From: Bagarius yarrelli
Lineage: Eukaryota; Chordata; Actinopteri; Siluriformes; Sisoridae
Direction of reading: 5' to 3'
DNA length: 64,000 bases
NCBI GenBank assembly: GCA_005784505.1
Contig: VCAZ01000001.1
Span: forward strand, 8,038,097 to 8,102,096
This document shows positions 1-12,920 of the stretch, piece after piece. A program made the translations under genes and the position numbers. The notes beneath the pieces were generated by a model that had not been told where the DNA came from, made no database searches, and saw only the letters and a program-made list of their open reading frames with translations. How positions within the stretch are numbered: position 1 is the first letter of the stretch; each line of letters starts with the position of its first letter.

Positions 1-59
1 ACTAAAAGTATCAGCTTTTGGGTCATATATTATTCTTTAATAACATTTTAACCTCCGAT

Positions 60-188
60 AAATCGGAGGTATTACACCGGAAGTGAGTGCTACTCGCTTC
101 CGGTCTGTAAAAGAGAGGCTCCTTCTTCCTCCATCCTGGTATTTGGCTCATCCTGGTCCCTGCGAAGTGCCCGGACCCAAAACAGGAA
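60..188 (+). promoter_or_regulatory. dmtf1: Probable dmtf1 promoter and noncoding first exon
   Basis: An ETS-type motif ACCGGAAGTGAG (77-88) is followed about 20 bp later by its inverse, CGCTTCCGGT (100-109), giving a near-palindromic pair. A GTAAGT donor starts at 189, so a noncoding exon could end at 188 and splice to the first coding exon at 1508. The stretch is richer in GC than its surroundings. Paired ETS sites near the start of transcription are typical of housekeeping vertebrate promoters. Placing the promoter here is inference; no TATA box is seen and the transcription start is not defined. Confidence 0.45.
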
Positions 189-751
189 GTAAGTAGTCAA
201 ATCAAATGTAAAAATGGGGCACCAGAGAGCCGGGGATCCGTAAAGCGCGTTTCTAACATGGCATTTAGGGACATTTTAAAAACGCCACATCGAGGTGAAA
301 ATCTCCGGCGCTGTCGAGCTGAATTTCCGAGAGAACATGGCGCCGACTTTTCTTTTTCTCTGCTACATTATTGTACTGACAGACTGAAACCCAACACAGT
401 GTCACCGCAACCGAATCGAAATAACAGTCAAGTTACAACTGGTTATTATTGTTGATATTACAAAAATCAACAAAATCATAGCAAAATATCTGCAGGGAAA
501 ATGTGAAATAAATAGTTTTTAAAAAAGTAGCAGTTGTAGTTTAATTAAAATAATAAATGAACTGTAAACTGTTTATAACAACATTTATAACGACAATGAA
601 AAAACAATAAAAGAAATTCAGTGTCGGATGTGTGGTGGTGTATTATTTATTGAATGAATAAATTGTTCTGACAAAGTGTGGGATAAAAAATCACATTATT
701 ATTATTATTGTTATTATTATTATTATTATGACAAAAACAGCTATATGATAA

Positions 752-919
752 TAAAAGGGTTAAGGTGTTGGACTGCTAATTGGTAGATCGGGGTTTAATT
801 CCCAGCACCACCATTTTCCCACCACTGGGCCCCTGAGCAAGGCCCTTAACCCCTAATTGCTCAGTTGTATAAAAGAGATTAATGGATGAGGGCGTCTGCC
901 AAATGCTGTAAATGTAACT
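752..919 (+). repeat. tRNA-derived SINE copy
   Basis: The 5' part resembles a tRNA (GGTTAAGGTGTTGGACTGC, then a B-box-like GGGGTTTAATTCCC). The 3' part contains GGGCCCCTGAGCAAGGC and ends in AAATGCTGTAAATGTAA. The same order recurs at 48017-48203 and, reversed, at 13723, 19313 and 58433. It lies in dmtf1 intron 1. Short fragments of the same family lie at 2666-2766, 11369-11402, 15813-15908 and 58225-58258. Confidence 0.7.
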
Positions 920-1514
920 GAGGAGAACTAAAGAACACAAACTCGGGGTCCCATTAATATTATTGATGTGGTTATTTATATATAAAATTGTACTAAATTA
1001 TTTAATTGTGTGTCGTATGTATTTTGTGGATAGTCTTTTACCCCACTGGCTGAATGCAGGTTTTTATTTGTAATGTTTATGCTTCCCTTGCTGACTACAG
1101 ACTGTCCATGTGACATTGCGTCATCAGTTTCTTTTCTAATTGGCTGTAAAGAGGAATGTGGGTACTGATCCGAAGGTCATAGGTTTAAATCCCAGGAAAG
1201 CCAAGATGCTTTAGCCGTCCTCTGCTGCTCATTTGCATTCTGATTCATCTGTAAATGTTTTGGGTAAAATAATCAACTATAATTTCAACCTTAATGATTG
1301 GCTGATTCCTGATGCTGATCTGATGCTGACCACCGCCGTTGATTAAAGTCGCGATGATTGTTTACTATATTAAGTCAAAAACATGACCTGTTCAGAGAAT
1401 AACACTGAATCTGCAGTGTTTCTGTCTCATGTCACTGCAGATGCACATTTTTAATTTAAACTTGTACTCTAAGTTCAGTGTGTGTTTATTTTTTCGCTGT
1501 GTCTCAGGCTGAGC

Positions 1515-2577
1515 ATGAACGCAGGAGATGTCTCAGGCTCCGTGGCTTTGGACTCAGTCAGTTCTGTCACTTTCACACAGGACACCGACGGTACCATTAT
1601 CCTGCACTGCGCTCAGAACGGTGAGTGCTTGCAAGCGTCAGTGTGTTAAAGTTTTCCTTTATTTATATAGGAACCTACAAATAGTGCGGAACCCTAACGG
1701 TTAAATATTTCCAGTGTAAAGCTTTATCTTTACATGGAATTTTAGGGAAAAAACCCATAATTTTCTTTGTGGTCTCAGACTTTTGTCTTTAATGTGTATC
1801 TAGAGGGACATAATTTAATGCATAGATATTATCCATGTTATGATTTTATTACTAAATTTAAAGAAGGGTTCTCTCACCCCTCTGCTGTTTTTGTAAACAG
1901 GAGTCTGAACTCATTTTTCATTTTTCATTTAATGTAATTTTAATGTAAATTAAATGTTTAATGTAATGTAATTATACCAAACGGTTCTGATCTTAAATAT
2001 CGCTGTTTATCTTATTTTATTGTTATATTATTGCCATTGGTATACAAACTATAGTATAACTGTATTGTTTGTATTTGAACACATATCTTAACAGATGTTG
2101 AGACGACGGGGTCTGACGAAGAACCCGAGCACGTTCATAAGCGTTTGCGTTTGTCCAGCGAGGAGGCAGACGACCCTGCCTCCATGCCTGCCGCTTACTC
2201 GGTGGTGGCACTTCCGCGTAAGTCTTCGTCGAATAATTAAACACACACCATGGTCACACAAAGCGTTAACGTTATACGTTCTTGTCTCAGTTTCAGAACG
2301 TGAGGAGAGCTTCGAGGTGACGATGACTGCTACGGAGATGAAAACCCAACAGGAAAACGAAGATCTGTCACAGGTATTCGCATGTGTCTTTAACATATTG
2401 AACCTGAGACGTGTTGTTCAGGTGCGAATTATCGATCACACTAAAGACGTGCTGCCATGTTTCTGTAATACGAGCAGGATGAGAAGTTGACGTCCGCACG
2501 GAAAACCAGCGACGTGACGGCAGTCAGCCAGGCCTGGTTTACCACCAAAGAGGACAAGAACACCTTAGTGAACAAAG

Positions 2578-2613
<36 letters not shown>

Positions 2614-5600
2614 AACTGGAGTTATATATCTAACAGGAATATTTTCTAATGGAAATCCCAGTAACAATGAGCTACCACCGCTGGGCCCCTGAGCAGGGCT
2701 CTTGCCTGCTGAGCTGGATAAGGGCATGTCTGCTAAATTTTGTGAAATGTCTCTGTAAATGTTCTTCAGGTCACAAGTGGAAACAAGGCATGTGGTCAAA
2801 AGAGGAGATCGATATACTGATGAGTAACATTGAAAACTATGTCAAGGTACGTTTAAATAACAATCTTATTAACACAGAAGTTATTAAAATAATTAAAAAT
2901 CATTTTTTCTGAACTATTTCTTGTTTTTTTTTTTTGGTTTTCTAAATACAGAAGCGCGGAGTTCAGGACCCTTCAGAAATCATCTTCGAGATGTCTAAAG
3001 AGGAACGGAAAGATTTTTACCGCAGCATCGCCTGGGGTTTGAATCGTCCCCTGTTTGCAGTTTACAGACGCGTTTTACGCATGTATGACAACCGCAACCA
3101 TGTGGGCAAGTAAGTACTCTGACATGCCGTTCCTCTGAGCGGCGCTAGAGTAAAGACGCTCGGGAGTGTGTAAGAGTGGACTGACACTAAAAGTGTTCTT
3201 AACCCTTTACAGATACACACAAGAGGAGATTGAAAAACTAAAAGAGTGAGTGCTTCTGTCTTACTGTGTTCTGTGGGTTTAATACCGGAAGTAAATGTTG
3301 CTGTTTGTTTAATCAGGCTCAGGCAGAAGCATGGAAACGACTGGGCCACCATTGGGGCAGCTTTGGGACGAAGTGCCTCGTCAGTCAAAGACCGCTGCAG
3401 GCTTATGAAGGACACGTGCCATACAGGTTCGAGCGAGGATCAAGTGCCACAAAGCTTTATACACAAGCAGTGAACTCAAATGGAGATTCCTGAACACATT
3501 TTTAGTCTTGGACGTGATGCAATTAGCTTTTTGTGCTTTAAAATCTTAATCGTCAATAAAATACGTAACCCATCAACACTAAATTAAACAATTAGAGAAA
3601 AAACACTTGCTTTTACATGTGATTTTAAGTCTCTTTTGAGCCCTAACTTTTGGACGGCGGTTTGGATGGACAATTTACTTGGAAGCAAAATTAACAAAGA
3701 TAATTGTATGAGAATAACACTGAATATTTTTTATGGGTAACTGTTTTCATTGCACCGTGCTTATTAAATGGGAGGAATGTTGTAGTGTCAATCACAGTGA
3801 AGCTAGCCAATCACAGGTGGATCTGACTATGCGTACGTGGACGAGGTTTGAGAAGTATTTTTTTGGCGTTAGTTTGTTTCACTAATTGGTAATATGACAA
3901 GCAGCAGTTTAAGTAAATTAGCTTAATTGGCTTTATGTGACTATGTGGCTTCACTGGCATAAAATTAAATTTGCTAAGAAAAGTAATTTGGAAAATAAAT
4001 AAATATTGTTTATCCCCAACATTGTTTAATGTATTTTAGAAAATAAAAAATTGTTTATTCTGGTGGGTCTGAAGTTAAAGCCATTAGCGAAACGATTTTT
4101 ATTCTATGTATTTGTTATTGAGTCTGTTTCTGCTGCTCAGGTAAATGGACAGAGGAAGAAGAAAGAAGGCTGACGGAGGTGGTGCATGAGCTGACGGGCA
4201 CAGAGGCGGGTGATATGGTTACTCAGGGCGTTTCGTGGGCATCGGTGGCTGATCTGGTTGGTACTCGCTCGGAGAAACAGTGTCGCTCCAAATGGCTCAA
4301 TTATCTGAACTGGAAACAGAGTGGAGGAACCGAGTGGACCAAAGAGGACGATATCAACCTTATTCGCAGGTCTGTGTGTGTGTGAGAGAGAGAGAGATTA
4401 AGAGCGAGCGAGAGATTAAGAGCGAGCGAGAGATTAAGAGCGAGAGAGAGATTAAGAACGAGAGAGAGAATGAGAGAAAGAAAGAGAATGAGTGAGAGAG
4501 AGAGAGAGAAGGAATATGGAATAAATGTGAGAGAGCATGAGAGTGTGAATGAGGCAGAGTGAGCGAATAAATTAGAGAGTGAGAAAATAAACGTAAGAGA
4601 GGGAGTAAATGAATGAGAGAAAATGAACACAAAAGAAGACCACAAGAAAGAGAGCATAAGAAAGTGTGAAAGCAAAAGAGAGTGAGTGAATAAAAAGAGA
4701 GACAGAGAGAGAAAGAGAACGATATAGAGGGGGAGGGAAACTGAAGGAGAATAACTGAATGAATGAGAGAAAAAGAGGGAGGAAAAGAGAAAAAGCTGTG
4801 AGAAAAATAAGAAGTGTTTAGTGATGTATATGTTGTGTATGTAGTTTTGAGTGCTGGAGAGTAACTGAAAGTGTGTGTAGGATCATGGAGCTGGCTGTGG
4901 ATGATGAGAATGAAATAAACTGGGATATTTTGGCGGAGGGCTGGAGCAGCGTGCGATCTCCACAGTGGCTCCGCAGCAAATGGTGGACTATTAAAAGACA
5001 AGTGGCCAATCACAAAGAGCTTCCGTTTGATGGTACACAAAATAGAATCCAATACACATATTACATATTCTGTGTATTTTTGTTTACTGAATTTGTGTGT
5101 GCGTTTGTGTGTATAGTTCTGCTTAAAGGACTGCAGGACATTGTGGAAGCTCCTCCGTCCACAATGAATAAAGTAGTGGTGGTGGGTTCGCGATCCGTTC
5201 ACGCCTCGCCCAGTCCAGTCACTGCGTTACAGCTCCCTGTTCAGATCCCTGTCCAGATCACACACGTCTGTGAGTGTACTCCAGTAACACACTCTGTTAT
5301 AACCCTGCAGGCAGCCCTGCAGTTCAAAGCCATGCGCTTTATCTCTGCTTTGTGATTGTAGCGTCTTCAGAAAGTACGAGCGGGAGCTCAGAAAGTGGGA
5401 CGATTACACTGAACTCTGGAGCGCTGCAGACATTCGAGCTTCTGCCAGTAAGTGCTAATGTGCATGTGGAACTTGAAGAAAATTACACTTAAGTTATTGT
5501 CTGTTGTATAAGATGTAAGATGTTGTGTATTTTTAAGAAAAAACAGAAGCACTTCTAACTTATTAAAGTCACACTTCATAAAGTGCTTTAGAAATACTGT

Positions 5601-8600
5601 ATATTTTATAAAATACTAAAATAAAAGATTTGGATTTTTTTGTGAAGAAAAAGAAGAATTGTGAAGAGATTTTCTAGTTTTCTTGTTAATAAAGATGAAA
5701 AAGGGTCTGGAAACTAGGAACAGATGCTCATGTACACTTGGTGAACCCCTTTCAATTTTTTATTCAGCCATTTGTATAACAGGAAAGTATCATACAAATT
5801 ATGCAGCTTTAAATCAAACTGAGCTTATTGAGAACCAAATGATCTATTGATCCCATCCGGATTTTAAAGTTTGCATACGATGTACACTTTACTATCCCAT
5901 GAGGGCGTGGGTGAGATAGTGCAGACGCAGCGCAGATACAACACCTTTATAAGTACTTTAGATAACTTTAAACACTTAAAGAAAAAAAACATAGTTCCTT
6001 GTAGTTAAATTTCACTTGATTGACATCATTCGACTTAAACATTATTTAGCTTTAAATTAGTGCTGCTGTGACATCATGTGTCATGTGTTTTCATATCAAA
6101 AAGGCGGCTGTAGAACGTCACTCATACTACCGATAACCATACCATATAGAACATACTTGTTTAATCGTCTAGTAGTACATAGTTTATTAAGTGTAGTACA
6201 TACTTACTTAGTGTAAGTATGCACTTGATGTGGAACGTAATTTCATTTCACTGTGTACTACACCGGCTATATATGTGAAATGAAATTACAATAAGAACTT
6301 TCCTGACTTAAGAAAACACTGAGTTATGAGGTGGATGAACTACAAGAAGACGATCACTTTAGGTTCCACTCGAACAAACAAGAACATAAATCTACAATCT
6401 ATCAAAGACTCCCACAGGACACATAAAGACTGGACAGAACAGGCGATTGCTGTTGTAGTGATTCTGTGCTCACTGTTAAATAATAAACAAAGAGGGGAAA
6501 AAATTACAGTACAATACTTTCTTTCACTATTTCCTGGTTTATTAAGTTTGGGTCAAAAAACAGGGTTAGACATAATGCAAAGAGGGTTAAGGGTCTCGCT
6601 CAAGGGTCCAACGGTAAGCTGCAGCTCAAACCTTCCACTCTTTAACTCCGAGCCTTAATTGTTTAAGCCACACTTCTGCTAGAACTACTGTATAATTTAG
6701 TAGAATATACATTTTTTAAATTTGTTATTTATATAATTAATAAGCTAATTTAATTCCAACGTTCAATTAAATTTAGGTTCGGTTATCATTTGCTGCAGTG
6801 AAAAAGTGTAACTTGACTGGCTGGAATTATTGTTTCATTTTGTTTTTAACATAAAGAAAGTTTCTCTGAAGCATCAATTACAAGTTGGAAACGGCCCATT
6901 TTCCTTTCTCCTCTTTTCCAGTCTTTCCACTTGCAGCCTACTGGGACCCCTGGTACCTATTTCCTGCAGACAGGGTCCAATCAGAACCTACCTCTTACAC
7001 TGTCTACCAATTCCACCGTCACACTCACAGCCACAGGATCACCCGGCTCACCAGAGCAGATCATCTTGCATAGCCTGGCTGTGAGTGTATGCTGACCTAA
7101 ATCTTTTTTTAATAACTGATTGATTTTTATCTAACCTCTCACATTTGATGAGCAGGGAGACAGCCTGAGTGACAACGTTACAGTGCAAATGTCTCATCCT
7201 GGGATTATAATCCAGACTGTAACCTCAGAAGATCTTCCAGACCCTCTTAACCAATCAGAGCTGATATCAGAACAGGATTTAGGCAGTGAGGAGGTCTCTG
7301 AGCGGCCCGAGTGCTCGAAGGAAGAGGATGAGTCGAGTGAACAAAACTCCAAAGTCATGACGAACGACTCAGCAGATACGGTACCGGAACATCTGGGATT
7401 TACTCAGGCTGATGTTTTTAACCCTTTTGACTCGATACAAAACATTCGAAACTCTTATAACTAATACATATAGAACGTTAAGAGTTCTGACACGATATGT
7501 GATTTAATAAACAGAAACAACACTAGTTATTCTGATAAATATATGCAACTGCTATAGGTTTGTTCTCAACATTTTACTGCACTTTTAATTTAACTTTGTT
7601 TGTAGATAGCATCACAAGAAGTATAATGGATTATAATAAATAAATAAATAATATTAATAAATACTTTAGGATTACTGATAATACGTAATACAGCTTTTTG
7701 GTAATACAGCTCTAATAATAATAGTTATATTAATAATTATTATTATTATTAAAGATGTTTTTTGTAATATTTAAAAAAATATTTATAGTTTTACCAAACT
7801 TCTTTTGCTGCCTTTAAGTTACCATCATCAGTTCTAGGGTTAGAATTTGATAGTAGCAAAGGTAGAGTAGTACAAAATAATTAAAATATTAAAGTAAAAA
7901 AGAATGTTTAAAGTTTCTTAAGTAAGAGTAAAACATTAAGACTACTTGAGTAATGTGTAGTTGATGTATTAGAAGAAAAGGAAACCTAAACCCAGAAAAA
8001 ATACTAACAATCACAACTATATTACAATACACAGAAAAAATGACAAAAAAGAAGTTAGAGAGCAAGATTTTATAGTAATTACGGTAGGATTGAAGTGAAC
8101 ATAGCTACACAATCACTCTGAAATAGTCATGATTACTATATGACAAAATAAATCACGACCTACCTCTGGATAGCAGTAGATGATCTCTACCTTGAGCTGT
8201 TTATTATTGTTGAATATCTCAATAGTAATAATTATTTAATAATATTATTTGTGAATAAAAACACCAATAACAATTTATGATATTAACAGCTAAGTTTTTG
8301 CCCCATATGTAACCACCCTTTTCTTCCCTTTTCCTTTCCCTTTCCCTTTGCCTTTCCCTTTGCCTTTCCCTTTTCCTTTCCCTTTCCCTTTTCCTTTCCC
8401 TTTGCCTTTTTCCTTTCCTTTTTTTTCTTTGTATTTAATAGAATTTGGAATTAAAGGAGGAAGAGGCAAACGGTGGGATTGGTGGCAGCACGGTGCTAAT
8501 TGTCCCTTCGCCGAACAGCTTCATTCCGAGCAGCGACATCACCTCTAACTCCGTCCTTCCAGTTGGTACACTGACAGGTCAGAGGTCATGACTGATGCTG

Positions 8601-8739
8601 TACTAGATTAATTCCTCTCTTTTTCTTTTCTCTTTTCTTCTTCGCTCATACATTATTTTAAATCAGCGTTTTAATGATTTGATTTCTATTTCCTTTTCCA
8701 GATCCTATTTTGCAGAACCAGGAGGAGGGCCCAGACTGA
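1515..8739 (+). CDS. dmtf1: Cyclin D-binding Myb-like transcription factor 1 (Dmtf1)
   Basis: Nuclear Myb/SANT DNA-binding factor; in mammals DMTF1 binds D-type cyclins and activates ARF. Coding exons: 1515-1620, 2095-2217, 2291-2373, 2478-2577, 2770-2846, 2952-3109, 3213-3245, 3317-3426, 4141-4369, 4881-5032, 5117-5269, 5362-5447, 6922-7080, 7156-7380, 8442-8577, 8702-8739. All have GT-AG borders and phases close to 655 aa (human about 760). The N-terminus carries FTQDTDG and VVALPLSE-type motifs followed by FEVTMTAT. SANT/Myb repeats run from about residue 138 (GHKWKQGMWSKEE) to about 395, including GNDWATIGAALGRSASSVKD and WLNYLNWKQSGGTEWTKED. A Ser/Thr/Gln-rich activation-type tail follows (SFHLQPTGTPGTY). 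The last two exons encode VLIVPSPNSF and LTDPILQNQEE, which match the conserved C-terminus. The 7156 exon also stays open to a stop at 7464, so a shorter 625 aa isoform is possible. The donor at 7381 (GTACCG) is weak and is chosen because its phase fits. Confidence 0.95.
4373..4800 (+). repeat. GA-rich low-complexity tract in dmtf1 intron 9
   Basis: Imperfect GAGAGATTAAGAGCGAGC units pass into degenerate GAGA/GAAA sequence immediately after the exon 9 donor (4370). This purine-rich run leaves long spurious open frames on both strands and is not coding. Confidence 0.9.
5448..6921. other. dmtf1 intron 12 with a possible MITE
   Basis: The 1.47 kb intron holds an AT-rich block, about 5866-6270, with repeated TAGTACATA and catactta words (around 6120-6225) like those in the element at 30812-31062 in hspa14. 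Nothing coding was recognised; the open frame at 6326-6658 has no family features. Confidence 0.4.
8318..8430 (+). repeat. (CCCTTT)n microsatellite forming a splice-acceptor pyrimidine tract
   Basis: About 18 imperfect CCCTTT/CCTTTG units run almost without a break to the TTTAATAG acceptor at 8441 that opens the penultimate dmtf1 exon. The repeat therefore supplies the polypyrimidine tract of this acceptor. Confidence 0.85.
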
Positions 8740-10136
8740 CAACCAACGCTGGGAAAACTCTGTCAGAAAACTCTGCAGTCTATTTTGTATGTCTGATGCA
8801 AGACAACGTTGGGGGGTTTGTGAGTGAACCGCCACCGTTTTCAGTACTAATAGTAATGGGTAGGCCATATGGTACAAACAGTCAGAAAAGTGTGTATAAT
8901 GTTTCCTACGCATTGCCAAACCAGTTGTAAGATTAAACTGACTAGTATGAACACACTGAGCCATGAGAAAGCACTGGGAGAACACACACACACATGCATA
9001 CACACAACGTTTACGCTAATGGATCCGTATAACGTCTGAAGATTTGTAGGTCTGTACAAATAATGCAATTTAAGTCAAGGTGCATTCAGACTCTTATCGT
9101 CCATTAAAAACAAATGCATTACACTGAAAACTATTGACTATTTTAATGTACATCTTTGTGTACCGTTATTCACATTTGATCAAATTTGCACTGTTTCCGT
9201 CTTTGGTTATGTGACGTTTATGTTAGCCGAACATCAAACTTCTGCTCGTCTAAAAAGATGTTAATTTATCAGAAAGGTTACATTTTTTATGTATGGTTTT
9301 GTGTTTATTTATTAAACAAACAGAATTTTAAACAATGTGTTTTTGATATATTTTTTAAAAAATGAGAGATGTGAGGGGTTTTTTGCACCAGTATTATTAT
9401 TGGAATGATGGACTTTATGGTTATAAATTTTATCTTTGTTTAGTAAAATGTAGAAAGACTTTTGTCCACATCACACTAACGGTTGAGTTTGAAAGCCAAT
9501 TCAACATCAATTGACTTCCAAAAAACAATTTTAAGCAATTTCCGCAGTGGCTAAAAATGCCTTTGCCTCCTACTGGGAAATACTTTCTCGTTAATGTTTA
9601 GATGTATGGCATGAATCAAGTAACGTCTAAGATCCGAGGATTTCCAGCACCACATGGACCAGAGCTTTACATGGCCTCTTCCAGCTTGTTATAGTGCATC
9701 CCAGTATTTTCTGTTTCCCTAGTAAATGACACCTAAACCGGAATGTCTACAGAAAATCAGTCATCATGATTTTGATTAGCACACCTCTGCTTACCTCAGA
9801 AGTGGAATGTCGGAACTTTATATTACATTCTGGAGCGATAATTAAATAACCGATAACAGCTATAAAATTTGGTCATCAATGCCTTTACAAGTATCTTGAC
9901 TATTTTAACTAGTAACTAAATACACAAAAATATGTAAATATATCTATAAACTTTATCATAGTAGACATAAAATGATGCTTTATCAATCTTAACTGACTAA
10001 AACTGTATAATAATGGTTGTAATTTTATTAGAAAAAAAAATTGGCTTGTTCTGTACACATCACTTTGTCTTGTCTTTCAAGCTTTTTGTTAAAATAAAAA
10101 CATTTATATAAGCACACGGATGTGTGGGAATAAGAG
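8740..10136. other. dmtf1 3' UTR/downstream region
   Basis: AT-rich sequence after the dmtf1 stop with no recognised gene. A canonical AATAAA lies at 10093-10098, a candidate dmtf1 polyadenylation signal, about 40 bp before the tmem243 signal on the other strand. Short open frames here have no family features. Confidence 0.5.
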
Positions 10137-10142
10137 TTTATT
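10137..10142 (-). terminator. tmem243: Candidate tmem243 polyadenylation signal
   Basis: TTTATT on the given strand reads AATAAA on the minus strand, about 500 bp past the tmem243 stop codon. Confidence 0.45.
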
Positions 10143-10645
10143 TCTTACATAAAAAGCACATTAGAAATTAAATATCAACAATCATTAATCTTGGCCATAA
10201 CAAATAACACAGTGTGTAGAGAATGTGCAGAAACCCAAACAGCGCCTCCCGCTGCCAGGCCTCAGCTACTTCTCTGATTTGGTAAGTGCTTCAGTTTCAT
10301 GATTGCATGAGAAACGCAAATAATTCTCCATCAGGAATGTTTGTCAAACGTATACAAATATAAAATACTTTGTGCAGCATATAACCATGGCTTATATTCA
10401 AGGATAGTCTTGCGATTACATTGGCATAAAATGCGATGCAGGAATATACAGCACCTGGGATGCAAAACATCTGCATACACATCCACTGTGCTACAGAAAT
10501 ACAGATTATTGTCCCATATAGAATACTGTTGGTCCACTTCGAAGTGCCTGCTGAGGAAGATGGTTCCCAGGGCCGGTTTTCGTTGTGCTGGAAAAACCCT
10601 TATAGTAGCTTGTCTTCTACCAGCACGGCAAAATCCTTGTGGAAC

Positions 10646-12920
10646 CTACGATAAGGCGGTGGACTTTTTGACATGCCCCACGTCGTGGAAGTACAGGTTG
10701 GCACATATGCATAGCAGGACAATTGAACACAGCATGTAGTAAATCAGGTTGCGAAATTTGGGCTCCAGGTCACCTTGTCTGTACCAAAAGATCTGTTGAA
10801 AAGAGACAACAAAGACATTTTTATTACTGCTTCAGGTTATTAAATGCATCATCTTCTCCACTTCGTTTCATTCGTTTGTTTTATCTAATAGAAATACAAT
10901 TTTATCTAATAGAAAATAGAACACTCCAGTAGAAAATAACCCTCCAATTTTATTAAGCTTGATCTAAACCAGAGGGGTGAATGGCCAGCTTGTTGTTACC
11001 TTACCAGCATGCCCATAAGACACACAGAAACACACAGTTGTATGAAATATATCTGTATGCTGTTACGTTCCATTCTTCTATCACTGGAATTCAGAGACTC
11101 AATGTCTCTGTGCACAAAACCCCTGATCTCCATGAAGACATTTTTAGCCTAACAGCTTAAACACTGTGCTACCACTTTCCCCAACTACTGGGACCACTAC
11201 CACAACTGGAACACCGACTGCACCCCAGACCTCCTCATTAGTGTCTGATCTCATTAATACAATATTCTTGACTAAACTTGGAATAGGATGTTCCAAAACA
11301 CATTTGGATGTTATAGGCAGGTGTATCTTAGTCTGACTCAAAGCAATTTTGTACGTCGCTTTTGACTAGAACGTCTGCTAAATGCTGTAAATGTAAATGT
11401 TATTAGTAATCAAATTCCTAATACTGGATGAATTCCTAATGTAGTCTTAGTTTGCTGTTCTTGATTATCAGTAATTTAACCTGATAAGCTCTTCTGCTGG
11501 TATGTCCCATCCTCCTCAATGACTGAGTTTTTTAGCTCGCTATGGTCATAAAGAGTTGTTGGTGGGGTTTTTTTTTTTTAAACATCATAGACTTCCTATC
11601 AGCTCTAACTAACCTGGTACATCTTTTCCAGGATCTTTTATCAACAATCAGATCTGCTGATGACAGGATGTTTTTGCATGTTGAACATGGAGATCATCAG
11701 TATGTGTTGTGTTGCTGCCATGCGATTGGATGATTGTATAACTGGGTGAACAGATGTTACTAATAATGAGCATATCACTAAACTGTTGTAAAGGTTTTTC
11801 TGCACCTACCAGGACCACCACAGAGCCACACATCAGCAGAATACAGACTGCAAAGAAGATGTTCAGTGGCTTTGGAGGCAGTTCGGGAAAGAAAAAGGCG
11901 CTGATAATGGTCACCTGTGTGAAAAGACGAACCGTCAGGACTCCATATACATACACTAAAAAAACTTTAAATACGAAATATTAGGATCATTCTGCAGAAC
12001 TTACTATCACTAATAGAGATGCAAGTCCACCGATAACTAAATTGATAATCCTGTCCTGGAGGAGGAAAAAAAAAGAAGTGTGCACAGATGTTAGATTTTG
12101 ATTCTTAGATTCAGTTATTTTGATATCACTACATTTGCAGTTTTATTTTGATATCACTACATTTGACTGCATTTATCAGCTAATTTCATTTAATCTAATT
12201 AATACATCGCCAATTTTAGGCTTAAAGGAGAGGATTTGGAAATGATGATGATGATGATAATAATAGGACTGTATATTGGTAAGGGCCTTATGATCACAAT
12301 ATAATACAGTACATCACGATATAAAAGATCACGATATATTACAATGCTATATAATACATAATGTGATACTTTAAAGAAATAAAAAAAGAAGAAGAAGAAG
12401 AAGAAGAAGAAGGAAAAAGAAAAAACAAAGCTAAAAAACAACAAATATAAAGCCAGAGGCACCCTTATTTTTTTCTGCCTGGCTTTTTCTGAGACAATGG
12501 CCGTATATATATGTTAGCAGTGAAACTACAGGAGCGGAGAAGAAAGTCGTTTAAAAATTATTGTTAAAAATAAATCAGTTTTAAACATAATTTACATATA
12601 TATCTATGCTAAAATAATGATAGTTATCTGTATTGATATTTTTACACAGTTTCATTGATATTTTTAGCCCTAGATGTTGAAGAAAATGATAATGAGGAAG
12701 ATGACAATATTTAGAGAAGCGTTATTTTAGGTATCCATCCAGTCACTCGCGCTGATTTTTAATAAATCGCTAATGTAAAAAAAGATAATTAAATAATAAT
12801 AAATAATAGCCTGTTTATAAATATACTGCCAGAGTGTTCTACCCGTGCTGAGGTCTCCCCGAACAGAGGTCTGTTATCCAGGACGCTAGTGCCATAAGTC
12901 CGTGGGGTAAAGTCCTCCAT
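10646..12920 (-). CDS. tmem243: Transmembrane protein 243 (Tmem243)
   Basis: Small multipass membrane protein of unknown molecular role. Four coding exons on the minus strand: 12920-12843, 12055-12005, 11914-11810 and 10792-10646, all ending on codon boundaries, for 126 aa (human 118). The start MEDFTPRTYGTS is followed by NRPLFGETSA, as in the family. Three hydrophobic segments lie at about residues 31-53, 60-82 and 94-113. The loop between the first two contains FPELPPKPLNIFF; the loop before the third has WYRQGDLEPKFR. The C-terminal NLYFHDVG is conserved, and the last seven or eight residues extend past the human end. It is tail-to-tail with dmtf1, the same arrangement as in human 7q21. 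Confidence 0.95.
11030..11335. repeat. Degraded Tc1-like repeat copy
   Basis: It shares CTGTGCACAAAACCCCTGAT and GGAATAGGATGTTC with copies at 20450-20850 and 52735-53010. GGAACACCGACTGCACCCC matches the C-terminal coding part of fish Tc1-like transposases. It lies in tmem243 intron 3 and has no intact reading frame. Confidence 0.6.

Noticed and set aside
258..455. Small open frame after the dmtf1 promoter
   Set aside because: No family match, no splice signal; it probably lies in intron 1.
4360..5202. 280-codon minus-strand open frame
   Set aside because: It reads the GA-rich tract backwards and overlaps real dmtf1 exon 10 on the other strand.
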